DNA from: JBBUEO01 sp038056915
GTDB lineage: Bacteria; Patescibacteriota; UBA1384; UBA12157; JAENIV01
Assembly: GCA_038056915.1 (NCBI GenBank)
Contig: JBBUEO010000008.1
Coordinates: 1-44,389, forward strand
Direction: 5' to 3'
DNA length: 44,389 bases
The notes under the pieces were generated by a model that saw only the letters and a program-made list of their open reading frames with translations, did no database searches and was not told the DNA's origin. Below, piece after piece: positions 17,257-24,807 of this stretch. Numbering within the stretch: the first letter of the stretch is position 1; each line of letters opens with the position of its first letter. Both the position numbers and the translations under genes were made by a program.

Positions 17257-17903
17257 GGTTTAATAATAAGACTAAATTCGCCCTGCGGCCGAATCTTAAA
17301 AAGCAGTTTAGAAATCGGTCCCCGCTCAACTTCTTGAAATTTTTTAGTCAATTCCCTACCAATTATAATATATCTATCGCCAGCAATTTGTTGAATTTCT
17401 TTTAAAGTTTTAATAATTCTGTGGGGAGATTCAAAAATGACTAAAGGATAATCTGCTTCGGCAATTAATTTTAAAAGTTTCCTTCGACCTTTTTTCTTAG
17501 GTAAATAGCCTAAAAATAAAAATTTATCGACGGGAAAATCGGCGGTTGATAAAATTGCCGTTAAGGCTGATGGTCCGGGAATCGGCTCTATTTCTATCAT
17601 ATTGGCTATCGCTTTAGCAATCAAGACGCCGCCCGGATCAGCAATTCCCGGGGTGCCGGCATCAGAAACGAGGGCGATATTTTTCCCTTTTAATATTTCA
17701 GAAATTAAATAATCAATTTTTTGTAATCTCGAATGCTGATGAAAAGAAACCAAAGGTTTTGAAACTTGATAATGGGAAAGTAACAACCTCGTCCGACGAG
17801 TATCTTCGCAGGCGATTAAATCAACTTCTTTCAAAACCTTAAGCGCTCTCAAAGTGATATCTTCCAAATTGCCGATTGGGGTGGCAACAATATACAAAAT
17901 TCC
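17253..17903 (-). CDS. rsmI: 16S rRNA 2'-O-methyltransferase RsmI
   Basis: Methylates the ribose of C1402 in 16S rRNA. Tetrapyrrole-methylase fold: LYIVATPIGNLEDITLRAL at the N-terminus, CEDTRRTRLLLSHY, LVSFHQHS, VSDAGTPGIADPG, PGPSALTAIL and FESPHRI, all family signatures. The ATG at 17903 gives the standard start; an in-frame ATG at 17936 lies in the end of the Nramp gene. Length ~216 aa is at the short end. Between the Nramp gene (8 nt upstream) and metG (4-nt overlap). Confidence 0.95.
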   Translation of the reverse strand, partial: GILYIVATPIGNLEDITLRALKVLKEVDLIACEDTRRTRLLLSHYQVSKPLVSFHQHSRLQKIDYLISEILKGKNIALVSDAGTPGIADPGGVLIAKAIANMIEIEPIPGPSALTAILSTADFPVDKFLFLGYLPKKKGRRKLLKLIAEADYPLVIFESPHRIIKTLKEIQQIAGDRYIIIGRELTKKFQEVERGPISKLLFKIRPQGEFSLIIKP

Positions 17904-17911
17904 CATTGCAA

Positions 17912-19291
17912 TTAACTTATATAATTTTTTAGCCAATTATAGATCATCAAAATGTCAAAACCCAAACAGACAAAAAAAGCAAGGATGCCGAAAAAATTTG
18001 TAAATAGTCTATTTGTGTGGGTGGCCATAATTTTTCGATTATTGCTGATTAAAAGCAAGAGAATTATTAAAATTGGCATTAAAATACCATTTAAAACCTG
18101 GGAATAAACCAGCATTAAAACCGGATTAAATCCCAAAAGAGCGATTAGAATGCCAACTAATAAGGATGAAATCATCACTATATAAAACCCGTGAGCAGAG
18201 GAGACTTTTTCATCCAAACCGCGACGCCAGCCGAAAGTTTCAGAAGCGGCATAACCGGTAGTAGCGGCCAGGACTGGTATCCCCAGCAAGCCTGACCCCA
18301 AAATTCCTAAAGAAAAAAACAAAAAAGATAAATTGCCCAATGGTTTTAGGGCCAAGGCGGCTTCTTTAGCACTGCTAATTTCATGGAAGTTGCCGCCAAA
18401 AGCGGCGGCAGCGGCAACGACAATAAAAAAGGTGATAAATTGGGTAAAAAACATCCCTAAAATAGTCCCGCGGTTTTCAATTTTTAATTGGCTGACCTCT
18501 TTTTTTTCTTCAATCTCTTGAGTAGTTTCCCAATAAATTAAGTAGGGCGAGAGGGTAGTTCCCAAAAAGGCAACCGCGATGGTGGCTAAACTTAAATTAA
18601 TCGAGCCCAGTTCGGGAATAAAAGTCGACCTTAAGGCCAGACCCCAAGGGACATCCAAAAGCAAGGCAGAAGCAATATATAAAAAGAAAATCGGCGTCAA
18701 GATAAATAAATAACGGCTGACAATTTTGTACCCCTTTTTCCATAAAAGATAAAAAAATAATCCCCCGAAAAGAATCACAAATATGATTGACGGCAGTTTG
18801 GTGACAATCGCGCTAATATCAGCCATGGCGGCAATATCAGCGCCAATAGTAAAAGTATTGCAAATTAAAACAATTAAAGCTGCGAGATAAGCCCAAAATC
18901 GGCCGTAGTGTTCGGTGATTACTTGGTTAATGCCTTTTTTGGTCACCACCCCAATTCGGGCTGACATCTCTTCGATCGCCACTAATAAAGGCCAAGCCAA
19001 CAATGCCAGCCAAAGTAAACGATAACCGGCAATCGCCCCGGTTTGGGTATAGGTGACAATCCCGGCCGGATCATTGTCAGCGCAACCGGTAATCACTCCC
19101 CTTTTAGATTTCCAAAAAAAATCCTGAATTGAACGGCGTTTTTTAATCGGATAGACGATGGCTTTTTCGACCATTTTTAGGCCTTCTTTTTCAACTTCGA
19201 CAGTGGTTTTGACCGCCTCAATCGGGATTCCTGCGGCGGCTTTTAGAGCTTCCTTGCCGTTTGTAATAATTTCTTTTGATTCTTCTTTCAT
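17912..19291 (-). CDS. Nramp-related divalent metal transporter
   Basis: 459 residues, eleven or so membrane helices, with a ~60-residue charged cytoplasmic N-terminal extension. TM1 reads TGCADNDPAGIVTYTQTGA, so the canonical DPGN metal motif is DPAG; TM6 reads LSPYLIYWETTQE and lacks the metal-selecting methionine of true Nramp Mn/Fe transporters. This matches a large bacterial side branch of the family. Substrate is therefore uncertain (Mg2+ or another cation are possibilities). First gene of the Nramp-rsmI-metG unit. Confidence 0.85.
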   Translation of the reverse strand: MKEESKEIITNGKEALKAAAGIPIEAVKTTVEVEKEGLKMVEKAIVYPIKKRRSIQDFFWKSKRGVITGCADNDPAGIVTYTQTGAIAGYRLLWLALLAWPLLVAIEEMSARIGVVTKKGINQVITEHYGRFWAYLAALIVLICNTFTIGADIAAMADISAIVTKLPSIIFVILFGGLFFYLLWKKGYKIVSRYLFILTPIFFLYIASALLLDVPWGLALRSTFIPELGSINLSLATIAVAFLGTTLSPYLIYWETTQEIEEKKEVSQLKIENRGTILGMFFTQFITFFIVVAAAAAFGGNFHEISSAKEAALALKPLGNLSFLFFSLGILGSGLLGIPVLAATTGYAASETFGWRRGLDEKVSSAHGFYIVMISSLLVGILIALLGFNPVLMLVYSQVLNGILMPILIILLLLISNNRKIMATHTNRLFTNFFGILAFFVCLGFDILMIYNWLKNYIS

Positions 19292-19371
19292 AATTTAAGT
19301 ATAACAATAGATTAAGAATTGAGAAAGAGTTGGAAAAACTAAAGCTTTAATGGCTTAAGGCTCTTAAGCCA

Positions 19372-20169
19372 TTAAGTTGATAAGTTCTGGTTGTGCTGAC
19401 TAAGATTTAGCCAATCAGTCAAGGTTAAATCCTCGGCTCTTAGTTGGGGATTAATGTTTGATTTTTCAAGCCAAGCTTTGACTTCCGGCTTTGATAATCT
19501 TAAAGTCGCCGCTAATGAATTGTGGATTTGACGACGCTTTGACGAAAAACCGGCCCTTACCAACCGGAAAAATAATTTCGGCTCAACCTGTTTGAGACCA
19601 CCTACGCGGTGGTCTTTATATGGTTTAATTTTGATAATAGCGGCGTCTATTTTGGGTTGGGGGTGAAAACTGTTTTTATTAACCTCGGCAATGATTTCCG
19701 CTTGGCCGTAAAATTCTACTGCTAAGGTTAAGACTCCCCTTTGAGAATCCCCGGGTTTGGCAATAATTTTTTTAGCAACTTCTTTTTGGACCATTACTAC
19801 CATTATTTCGGGCTGATTGGGATTTTCTAAAAATTTTCGAACGATTGGACTGGCAATACTAAAAGGCAAATTTGCCACTAACTTATAGCTTTTTAAATTT
19901 GATGGATCAAAAAAGAGAGCGTCTTGATGGATAATTGTCAGATTTTTGTTTTTGATACTTTCTCGCAGTTTTTCGACTAATTGAAAATCTTTCTCAACGG
20001 CAAAAACTTGGGCGCCGGATGCTAAAATGGCTTGGGTAAGAATTCCAAAACCAGGGCCGATTTCCAAAACAGTCTCGCCTTTTTTAATGCCTGCGGCTTG
20101 GATTATTTTCGGCAAAACTGCCAGGTCGATGAGAAAATTTTGTCCTAAGGATTTCTTTGGATAAAACAT
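19372..20169 (-). CDS. rsmA: 16S rRNA dimethyladenosine transferase RsmA (KsgA)
   Basis: Dimethylates two adjacent adenosines near the 3' end of 16S rRNA. Visible: KKSLGQNFLID, SAM motif I VLEIGPGFGILT, acidic EKD, the catalytic NLPFSIASPIV motif and the C-terminal GFSSKRRQIHNSLA. A perfect 8-bp palindrome (19595-19615) encodes KDHRVGGLK in the loop before the C-terminal domain. TATAAA lies ~12 nt before the ATG, so the mRNA may be leaderless. Length 265 aa is normal. Confidence 0.95.
   Translation of the reverse strand: MFYPKKSLGQNFLIDLAVLPKIIQAAGIKKGETVLEIGPGFGILTQAILASGAQVFAVEKDFQLVEKLRESIKNKNLTIIHQDALFFDPSNLKSYKLVANLPFSIASPIVRKFLENPNQPEIMVVMVQKEVAKKIIAKPGDSQRGVLTLAVEFYGQAEIIAEVNKNSFHPQPKIDAAIIKIKPYKDHRVGGLKQVEPKLFFRLVRAGFSSKRRQIHNSLAATLRLSKPEVKAWLEKSNINPQLRAEDLTLTDWLNLSQHNQNLST
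19595..19615. repeat. 8-bp palindrome inside rsmA
   Basis: AGACCACC and GGTGGTCT separated by TACGC, translated in frame in a variable loop of RsmA. Similar GTGGTC/GACCAC stems occur at 40603-40623. Confidence 0.65.
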
Positions 20170-20246
20170 ACATCCGCTAATTTTATACGCTAATTAATCG
20201 CGAATGAGATATTTAATAAACTTCCGCTAATTATTTATATCATCTT

Positions 20247-20347
20247 TCCCAAGCGAGCTTGGAGAGCTCAAAGTGGGTCGCAAGCGCATAGGAAGGCCAA
20301 AGGCCGCTCCTATAGAGCGCACATCTTTGAGCCGACAAGCGAGCTAA
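20247..20347. ncRNA. Structured GC-rich element between the RlpA-like gene and rsmA
   Basis: A long stem-loop: GCTCAAAG (20266-20273) pairs with CTTTGAGC (20325-20332), then GCGC/GCGC, TAGGA/TCCTA and GGCC-AAA-GGCC at the tip. The flanks carry CCAAGC-GA-GCTTGG and a repeated AAGCGAGCT motif on both sides. Much more GC-rich than its surroundings. No T-run follows, so it is not an ordinary terminator. It may be a mobile hairpin repeat or a structured 3' UTR; the strand is not known. The neighbouring 20170-20246 holds three CGCTAATT repeats. Confidence 0.5.
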
Positions 20348-20356
20348 GAAATTATG

Positions 20357-21226
20357 TTATTCTTTAGTTAATCGAACTAGTATCACTCCCGCGCCTAAAG
20401 GAGCAATTTGGGAAAAAGCGTCAGCTGAAAGATCAATAATTGCTCCGCTCATAATCCCCCGATCAATAATTTTTACCACCACTGACTTGCCGTTATTTAG
20501 ATTAGTAACTTTAACCATCGTCCCTTTTGGCAAGGTGTTATGGGCGGCGGTATTGCCTGAAATGAGATCATACCAAGTGGCCGTTCCCCGGCCGATCTCG
20601 ACAATTTTTGTCCCGACGATAACAATTTTATCCTGCGGTTTTTGGCTAACTTCGTCTCTTAAGAGTTCGCGGGAAACTTCCTGGCCGTTTTCCCGCCGGA
20701 CTAAAAAGGTCTTTATCTTTTTGCCCGTTTTGCCGGCTTGGGAGATTTTGGTTTGTCCTTTCTCCATTGTCGAATCGTCTTTGGTTAAGGTCTTATAAAG
20801 AATTTCTTCCTCTTCTTTTAACTCGGTTTCAGCCACTCTAACGATGGCGATTTTCATCTCCGGTCTAAGCCAAGTGCTTTGCTCCGGCTCGATTTTATCC
20901 TGATCGCCCAAAACAATTTTTTGTTCTAATAAAAAATCTTTGATTTGGGTCTCCCAGCTTCGATAAAGATGAAGACTGCCGCCGTCATCAAGTAAAACCG
21001 GCAAAGCCCTTTGAATGGTGATTTTGCTTCCCACCCCCATTGCCGGTTCGGGAAAAATTTGGGCTTTGTCTTCAGCAAAAATAGTAATTCCCAAATCAGC
21101 GGTCATTGATTTTAAATCCCGAAATTCCGGCCGGCCGTAATAGACCTCGATCGGATGATTGGGATCCGAACTGTCAACCACTCCGGAAACGAGCGGGGTT
21201 GTTTCTTGATGGGTATTGGTCAGCAT
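20357..21226 (-). CDS. Cell-wall protein: DUF348-like, G5 and RlpA-type double-psi barrel
   Basis: Resembles the YabE/RpfB layout. Residues ~25-110 form DUF348-like repeats (SWETQIKDFLLEQKIVLGD is typical), ~115-200 a G5 domain, and ~210-289 an RlpA/3D-type double-psi barrel (GRGTATWYD, GTMVKVTNLNNGKSVVVKI, DRG, IIDLSADAF). Probably acts on or binds peptidoglycan outside the membrane. The ATG at 21226 leaves no signal peptide and no nearby ribosome binding site. In the same frame TAAGGAG is followed 5 nt later by ATT at 21256, which would add ten hydrophobic residues (ITFLIAIWL), so an ATT start is possible. Confidence 0.8.
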   Translation of the reverse strand: MLTNTHQETTPLVSGVVDSSDPNHPIEVYYGRPEFRDLKSMTADLGITIFAEDKAQIFPEPAMGVGSKITIQRALPVLLDDGGSLHLYRSWETQIKDFLLEQKIVLGDQDKIEPEQSTWLRPEMKIAIVRVAETELKEEEEILYKTLTKDDSTMEKGQTKISQAGKTGKKIKTFLVRRENGQEVSRELLRDEVSQKPQDKIVIVGTKIVEIGRGTATWYDLISGNTAAHNTLPKGTMVKVTNLNNGKSVVVKIIDRGIMSGAIIDLSADAFSQIAPLGAGVILVRLTKE

Positions 21227-21298
21227 CAGCCAAATTGCGATTAGAAAAGTAATAATGTTATCTCCTTATTTTAAGACAATATGGGGTTTCAATTTCTT

Positions 21299-21326
21299 AT
21301 TTTAAAGTAATTGGGTCGATTGTCAA
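21299..21326 (-). promoter_or_regulatory. Sigma70-type promoter of the G5/RlpA-like gene
   Basis: TTGACA (21326-21321), 16-nt spacer, TAAAAT (21304-21299). It sits directly after the terminator of the upstream gene. Confidence 0.6.
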
Positions 21327-21334
21327 TTTTATCT

Positions 21335-21384
21335 TAAAAAAGGCGGCTCTCCTGGTCCCGCCAGAGGCGGGATTTCGGAGAGCC
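21335..21384 (-). terminator. Nested-hairpin terminator of the 21468-22121 gene
   Basis: Outer stem GGCTCTCC / GGAGAGCC with an inner CCCGCC-TCT-GGCGGG hairpin, followed by GCC and six T on the minus strand. Confidence 0.88.
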
Positions 21385-21467
21385 GTGATTTGTTCGCCTC
21401 GGCTCTATTGGTCCGGAAACAGAAAGAGTCAAAGAACCAAAGAGCCAGAGGGTCAGAGAGAAGAGAA

Positions 21468-22121
21468 TCAGCGGGAGAAAACCCGATCGCCAGCGTACCA
21501 CTCGTTCGGATACGTCACCGGATAGGCTTCGACATCCCAGTCGCCGTAGTCCGGGCGCCAGTAGCAGTAGACCGCCCAGGTTACACCATTAATACGGACG
21601 GGGATGATATTAGCCCATCCGTTGTTGGTCAAAAGGATGCCCTCCCGACCACGACCCTGCGGCTCAAGCATCTGCCACACATGGGCCAGGGCGACTTCGA
21701 TCCCTCCCTCGCCGCCGAGGGCGTCGAAGATCTTTCGGTTTGTCGCCAGCCTTGTCAGCTGGCGGACGTTGAGCGTCGCCTCCGCCACGTCGGTCTCCAC
21801 AAGTCCCTTGACGAGACCCTGGAGCTTGGGGCCGACCCAGCCAATCAACACCTTGGCGGTCTTCCGCTGTTCTTCCGGGGTAACCACGAACATGGCCTCG
21901 GCATCGAACGACGGAATCGCCGGCTGCTTGACGGTGGTGACAAATTCAAACAGATCAGAGGCAACTTTTACTGCTTCTGGCCAAGGATGATCCTCCTTAC
22001 GGAGGAAACGCTTAAACGCTTTGAGACATTCAGGCCCCTCATCACCGCATAACTTCTCAAGCAGATCCTCAATCGGTCCAGCTGCTTCCTGGAGCGATAG
22101 GCCGAGCATGCCCTTTGGCAT
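21468..22121 (-). CDS. Hypothetical protein, ends in W...G.RVFSR
   Basis: About 217 residues; not assigned to a characterised family. The N-terminal half is helical (AFKRFLRKEDHPWPEAVKV); the last ~50 residues are aromatic and probably beta-rich (VYCYWRPDYGDWDVEAYPV then WYAGDRVFSR). From memory, FLRKE and RVFSR-type segments recur in uncharacterised proteins of candidate-phyla bacteria. The ATG at 22121 has AAGGAGGT 7 nt upstream, so it is preferred over GTG 22130. The gene is richer in GC than its neighbours and has its own promoter and terminator. No signal peptide or membrane helix. Confidence 0.7.
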   Translation of the reverse strand: MPKGMLGLSLQEAAGPIEDLLEKLCGDEGPECLKAFKRFLRKEDHPWPEAVKVASDLFEFVTTVKQPAIPSFDAEAMFVVTPEEQRKTAKVLIGWVGPKLQGLVKGLVETDVAEATLNVRQLTRLATNRKIFDALGGEGGIEVALAHVWQMLEPQGRGREGILLTNNGWANIIPVRINGVTWAVYCYWRPDYGDWDVEAYPVTYPNEWYAGDRVFSR

Positions 22122-22186
22122 GGTCAGCACCTCCTTAGCGTTTTTGCTCGCCAGCAGTTTTCAGGCCTAAAGCCCGAATTGTCTAT

Positions 22187-22214
22187 ATTATAACTGAAAT
22201 TCCTAAAAAATCAA
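22187..22214 (-). promoter_or_regulatory. Sigma70-type promoter of the 21468-22121 gene
   Basis: TTGATT (22214-22209), 16-nt spacer, TATAAT (22192-22187). The -35 box lies in the T-tract of the upstream terminator. Confidence 0.65.
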
Positions 22215-22246
22215 GGGGCGAACTAGAACAAAGTTCAGTTCACCCC
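22205..22246 (-). terminator. Terminator-like hairpin
   Basis: Nested stem GGGG-GAAC-GAAC with loop AAA and its complement, with single mismatches, followed on the minus strand by TTGATTTTTT. It backs up the uvrD terminator and insulates the next promoter. Confidence 0.7.
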
Positions 22247-22249
22247 GCT

Positions 22250-22319
22250 GACCCCGCACACAGCGCTCTTGTAAGTACACTACGTAGTAGGTTTTACAGA
22301 AAGCTGTTGTGGCGGGGTC
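22250..22319. repeat. Long interrupted hairpin
   Basis: GACCCCGC (22250-22257) pairs with GCGGGGTC (22312-22319); inside are ACAGC/GCTGT, TGTAA/TTACA and an ACTACGTAGT tip. No T-run. It lies between two terminator-like hairpins in the 319-nt stretch 22122-22440, which otherwise holds only a promoter, terminators and a REP-like repeat. Confidence 0.55.
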
Positions 22320-22368
22320 AAGCCCCAGATGAAAAATATATGCGCTAATCCAATTATTTTATCTAACC

Positions 22369-22396
22369 AAAAAAACCTCACTTCCGAAATGAGGTT
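22369..22396 (-). terminator. Rho-independent terminator of uvrD
   Basis: Perfect 7-bp stem AACCTCA / TGAGGTT with a 9-nt loop, followed by a run of T on the minus strand, 45 nt after the uvrD stop. Confidence 0.88.
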
Positions 22397-22403
22397 TACC
22401 CTC

Positions 22404-22429
22404 GACCTCTAAGGTCCAATCTGGAAAAT
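22404..22429 (+). repeat. REP-like palindromic repeat, copy 4
   Basis: Core GACCTCTAAGGTC and tail CAATCTGGAAAAT, almost the same as copy 3. It lies between the uvrD stop and its terminator, 20 kb from the transposase. Confidence 0.75.
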
Positions 22430-22440
22430 CAAATCTAATT

Positions 22441-24464
22441 TCAAATTCGCTCCACCAATTCTTCAGGAATATCGGCGAGAAAGCGCGAGGGTTGGTTGGC
22501 CTGGAGTCCGCCGTAAATTAGCCGCGCATGGGCAAAAGTAAAATATAAACGCAGCCGCGCCCGCGTCATCCCGACATAGCAGAGCCGGCGCTCTTCTTCA
22601 AGCTCGGCCGGTTCCATCATCGAGCGGGCGTGAGGAAATAAACCTTCCTCCATGCCGGTGATAAACACAATCGGAAATTCTAATCCCTTGGCATTATGCA
22701 AAGTCATTAAAGTCACTGCCTTGGCTTGACGATCGTAACTATCAATATCCGAAACCAAAGAAACATTTTCCAAAAATTCCTCTAAATTTTTAGCTTTTTT
22801 AGCGACTGATTTTAATTCTTCAATATTTTCCAGCCGCATCTCTCCTTCTTCAGTACCGTCTAAAAGCCACTCGCGGTAGCCGGTTTTTTCTAAAATCGAA
22901 TCGATAAGTTCAGGCAATTTTATCTTTTTTACTTTAATACGAAACTCATCAATCATTTGATAAAATTTAAGGATTTTCGGATTCTCGTTTTTACTTTTTA
23001 CTTTTTCCTTTTGAGTTACTTTTCCAATTCCCCGCGGCGGGACGTTAATAATTCTTCTTAAGGATACTCGATCTTCGGGGTTGGCGATTAATTTTAAATA
23101 GGCCAAAATGTCTTTAATTTCTTTTCGCTCATAAAATCTTAAAGCCCCGATTAAACGATAAGGAATATTTCTTTGCAATAGTCCTTCTTCAAAAATCCGT
23201 GATTGAGCATTGGTTCGATATAAAATCACAAACTGATTTAAATTGCCAATATGACTTAGGGCTTTAATTTCATCCAAAATAAAATCAACTTCCTGGGTTT
23301 CGTTTTCAGCTTCAAAAATTATTGCCGGCAAGCCCTCTTCATTATCGGTCCAAAGCGATTTTTCGGATCTTAAAATATTTTTTTCAATTACTTTAGAGGC
23401 GGCGGAGATAATTTTTTTAGTTGACCGATAGTTCTGTTCCATTTTGATAATTTTGGCTTTAGGATAGTCCTTTTCAAAATCTAAAATATTTCGAAAATTA
23501 GCTCCGCGAAAAGAATATATCGCTTGGAAATCGTCACCGATGACAAAAAGGTTCTGATGATTTTGGGCCAAAAGTTTAATCAAAACATATTGGGCGTGAT
23601 TGGTGTCTTGATATTCATCAACTAAAATATAGGCAAAGATTTTCTGCCATTTTCGTAAAACTGCGGGGTATTTTTGGAAAATTCCCACCGTTTTCATAAT
23701 CAAATCATCAAAATCCAATGCATTGGCAATTTTTAGATCTTTTTGATATTGCCAATAAACTTTTAAAACTACTTCTCCAAAATATCCTTGGGCATATTTT
23801 TGATATTTTTGAGGGTCTAAAAGCTCGTTTTTTGCCCCGGAAATAAAATTCTTAATTGCTTTGGGATTATATTCTTTAGGATTAATCTCTAAAGCCGACA
23901 TCGAATGTTTAATCGCTGACAAAGAGTCATCCTCATCATAAATGGTAAAAAATCGGCGAAAACCCAAAGCGCTAATTTCTTCACGCAAAATTTTGACGCA
24001 AATGCTATGGAANNNNNNNNNNNNNNNNNNNNNNNNNNNNNNNNNNNNNNNNNNNNNNNNNNNNNNNNNNNNNNNNNNNNNNNNNNNNNNNNNNNNNNNN
24101 NNNNNNNNNNNNGAAAACCCAAAGCGCTAATTTCTTCACGCAAAATTTTGACGCAAATGCTATGGAACGTCCCGGCCCAAGGAAGTTTATATTTCGGCAA
24201 TTTCGAATTTCTAATTTCGAATTTCGAATTTCCGAGGAGCGGCGCGACTCGGTTGATCATTTCTTCAGCGGCTTTGTTAGTGAATGTAACAACTAAAATA
24301 TTATAAGGCGATACTTTTTTCTCTTGAATTAAATATGCCACTCGATGAGTGAGGGCTTTGGTTTTTCCCGACCCGGCGCCGGCCAAAATCAGCACTGGTC
24401 CTTCGGTGGTGGTAACGGCTTCAATTTGTTTGTGATTTAGACCTTGAAGTATTTTTGAATCCAT
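22441..24464 (-). CDS. uvrD: UvrD/PcrA-type DNA helicase (interrupted by a false scaffold gap)
   Basis: SF1A 3'-5' helicase for repair and replication restart. Walker A GAGSGKT near residue 28, motif Ia TFTNKAAEEM, motif II VDEYQDTN, motif III FSFRGA/GDDFQAIYSFRG, VTLMTLHNAKGLEFP (motif V) and YVGMTRAR (motif VI). The N run at 24013-24112 plus 55 duplicated bases should be removed; the joined frame GTFHSICVKILREEISALGF-RRFF is continuous and gives ~622 residues. Two inserts (NSKFEIRNSKL and TQKEKVKSKNE) are encoded by AT-rich repeats. TGGTATAAT (24482-24474) lies ~10 nt before the ATG, so the mRNA is near-leaderless. Confidence 0.93.
24013..24112. other. False scaffold gap (100 N between overlapping contig ends)
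   Basis: The 55 bases before the gap (23958-24012) are identical to the 55 bases after it (24113-24167). The two contigs therefore overlap and no sequence is missing. Confidence 0.97.
24198..24232. repeat. AT-rich TTTCGAA repeat inside uvrD
   Basis: Units of AATTTCGAATTT / CTAATTTCG, translated as NSKFEIRNSK in the variable loop before the GTFHS motif. Confidence 0.6.
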
Positions 24465-24473
24465 AACAGATAA

Positions 24474-24482
24474 ATTATACCA
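24474..24482 (-). promoter_or_regulatory. Extended -10 promoter of uvrD
   Basis: TGGTATAAT matches the extended -10 pattern. The predicted start of transcription is within a few nucleotides of the ATG at 24464. Confidence 0.5.
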
Positions 24483-24531
24483 AAATATAGTTCTAAAAAT
24501 ATAGCGACCGGTAACTATATTTTCTCCCAAC

Positions 24532-24593
24532 AAAAAAGGCGCGATCGAGATTCGGCCCAAATATATCTTAAATTGTTGACCGCTCGTCGCGCC
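24532..24593 (-). terminator. Terminator of the candidate RNA
   Basis: GGCGCGA (24593-24587) pairs with TCGCGCC (24544-24538), with GAG/CTC and GGTC/GGCC inside, followed by six T. Confidence 0.75.
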
Positions 24594-24803
24594 TTTGTGG
24601 TAAGGGCAAAGTAATTGGCTTTGTCCCTACCATAAACGCGACGCGTCTAGAGTAAGGACAGCGTAACTCCACCCCGGGTTCCTGCCGTATTTTGGTAAGG
24701 TACAAGTTTTTTTGTTTTTGTTTTAAACGGCAGGGGTAAGGTTATGAGGACCCCTCCTTAACCTTACCTTTGCCGTTTTTCCCTCTTCTTAAAGTCCAAA
24801 ATG
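24532..24803 (-). ncRNA. Candidate structured non-coding RNA between dnaB and uvrD
   Basis: The 400-nt stretch between uvrD and dnaB has no credible gene but a full transcription unit on the minus strand: a promoter (24808-24844), a large hairpin (24777-24726: AACGGCA, GGTAAGGTTA and GAGG pair with their complements), an A-rich linker, a central region, a second hairpin (24632-24598, TGGTA...TACCA) and a terminator (24593-24532). CCTTAC occurs four times. CCTGCCGT and ACCTTACC segments could pair in a competing fold (24681-24734). It does not match what I know of tmRNA, RNase P, SRP or 6S RNA signatures. Size ~265 nt. No known RNA family is claimed. Confidence 0.6.
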
Positions 24804-24807
24804 ATGT

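Noticed and set aside
21390..22052. 220-codon plus-strand open frame opposite the hypothetical gene at 21468-22121
   Set aside because: Antisense shadow; the minus-strand gene has promoter, ribosome binding site and terminator.
24740..24762. A five-codon plus-strand ORF (MRTPP) behind AAGG
   Set aside because: Too short, lies in a hairpin arm, and the opposite strand has the better promoter and terminator.
24598..24777. tmRNA, RNase P or SRP RNA in the dnaB-uvrD gap
   Set aside because: None of their conserved core sequences (tag reading frame and acceptor end, GAGGAAAGTCC block, GGAA-tetraloop helix) could be found on either strand.
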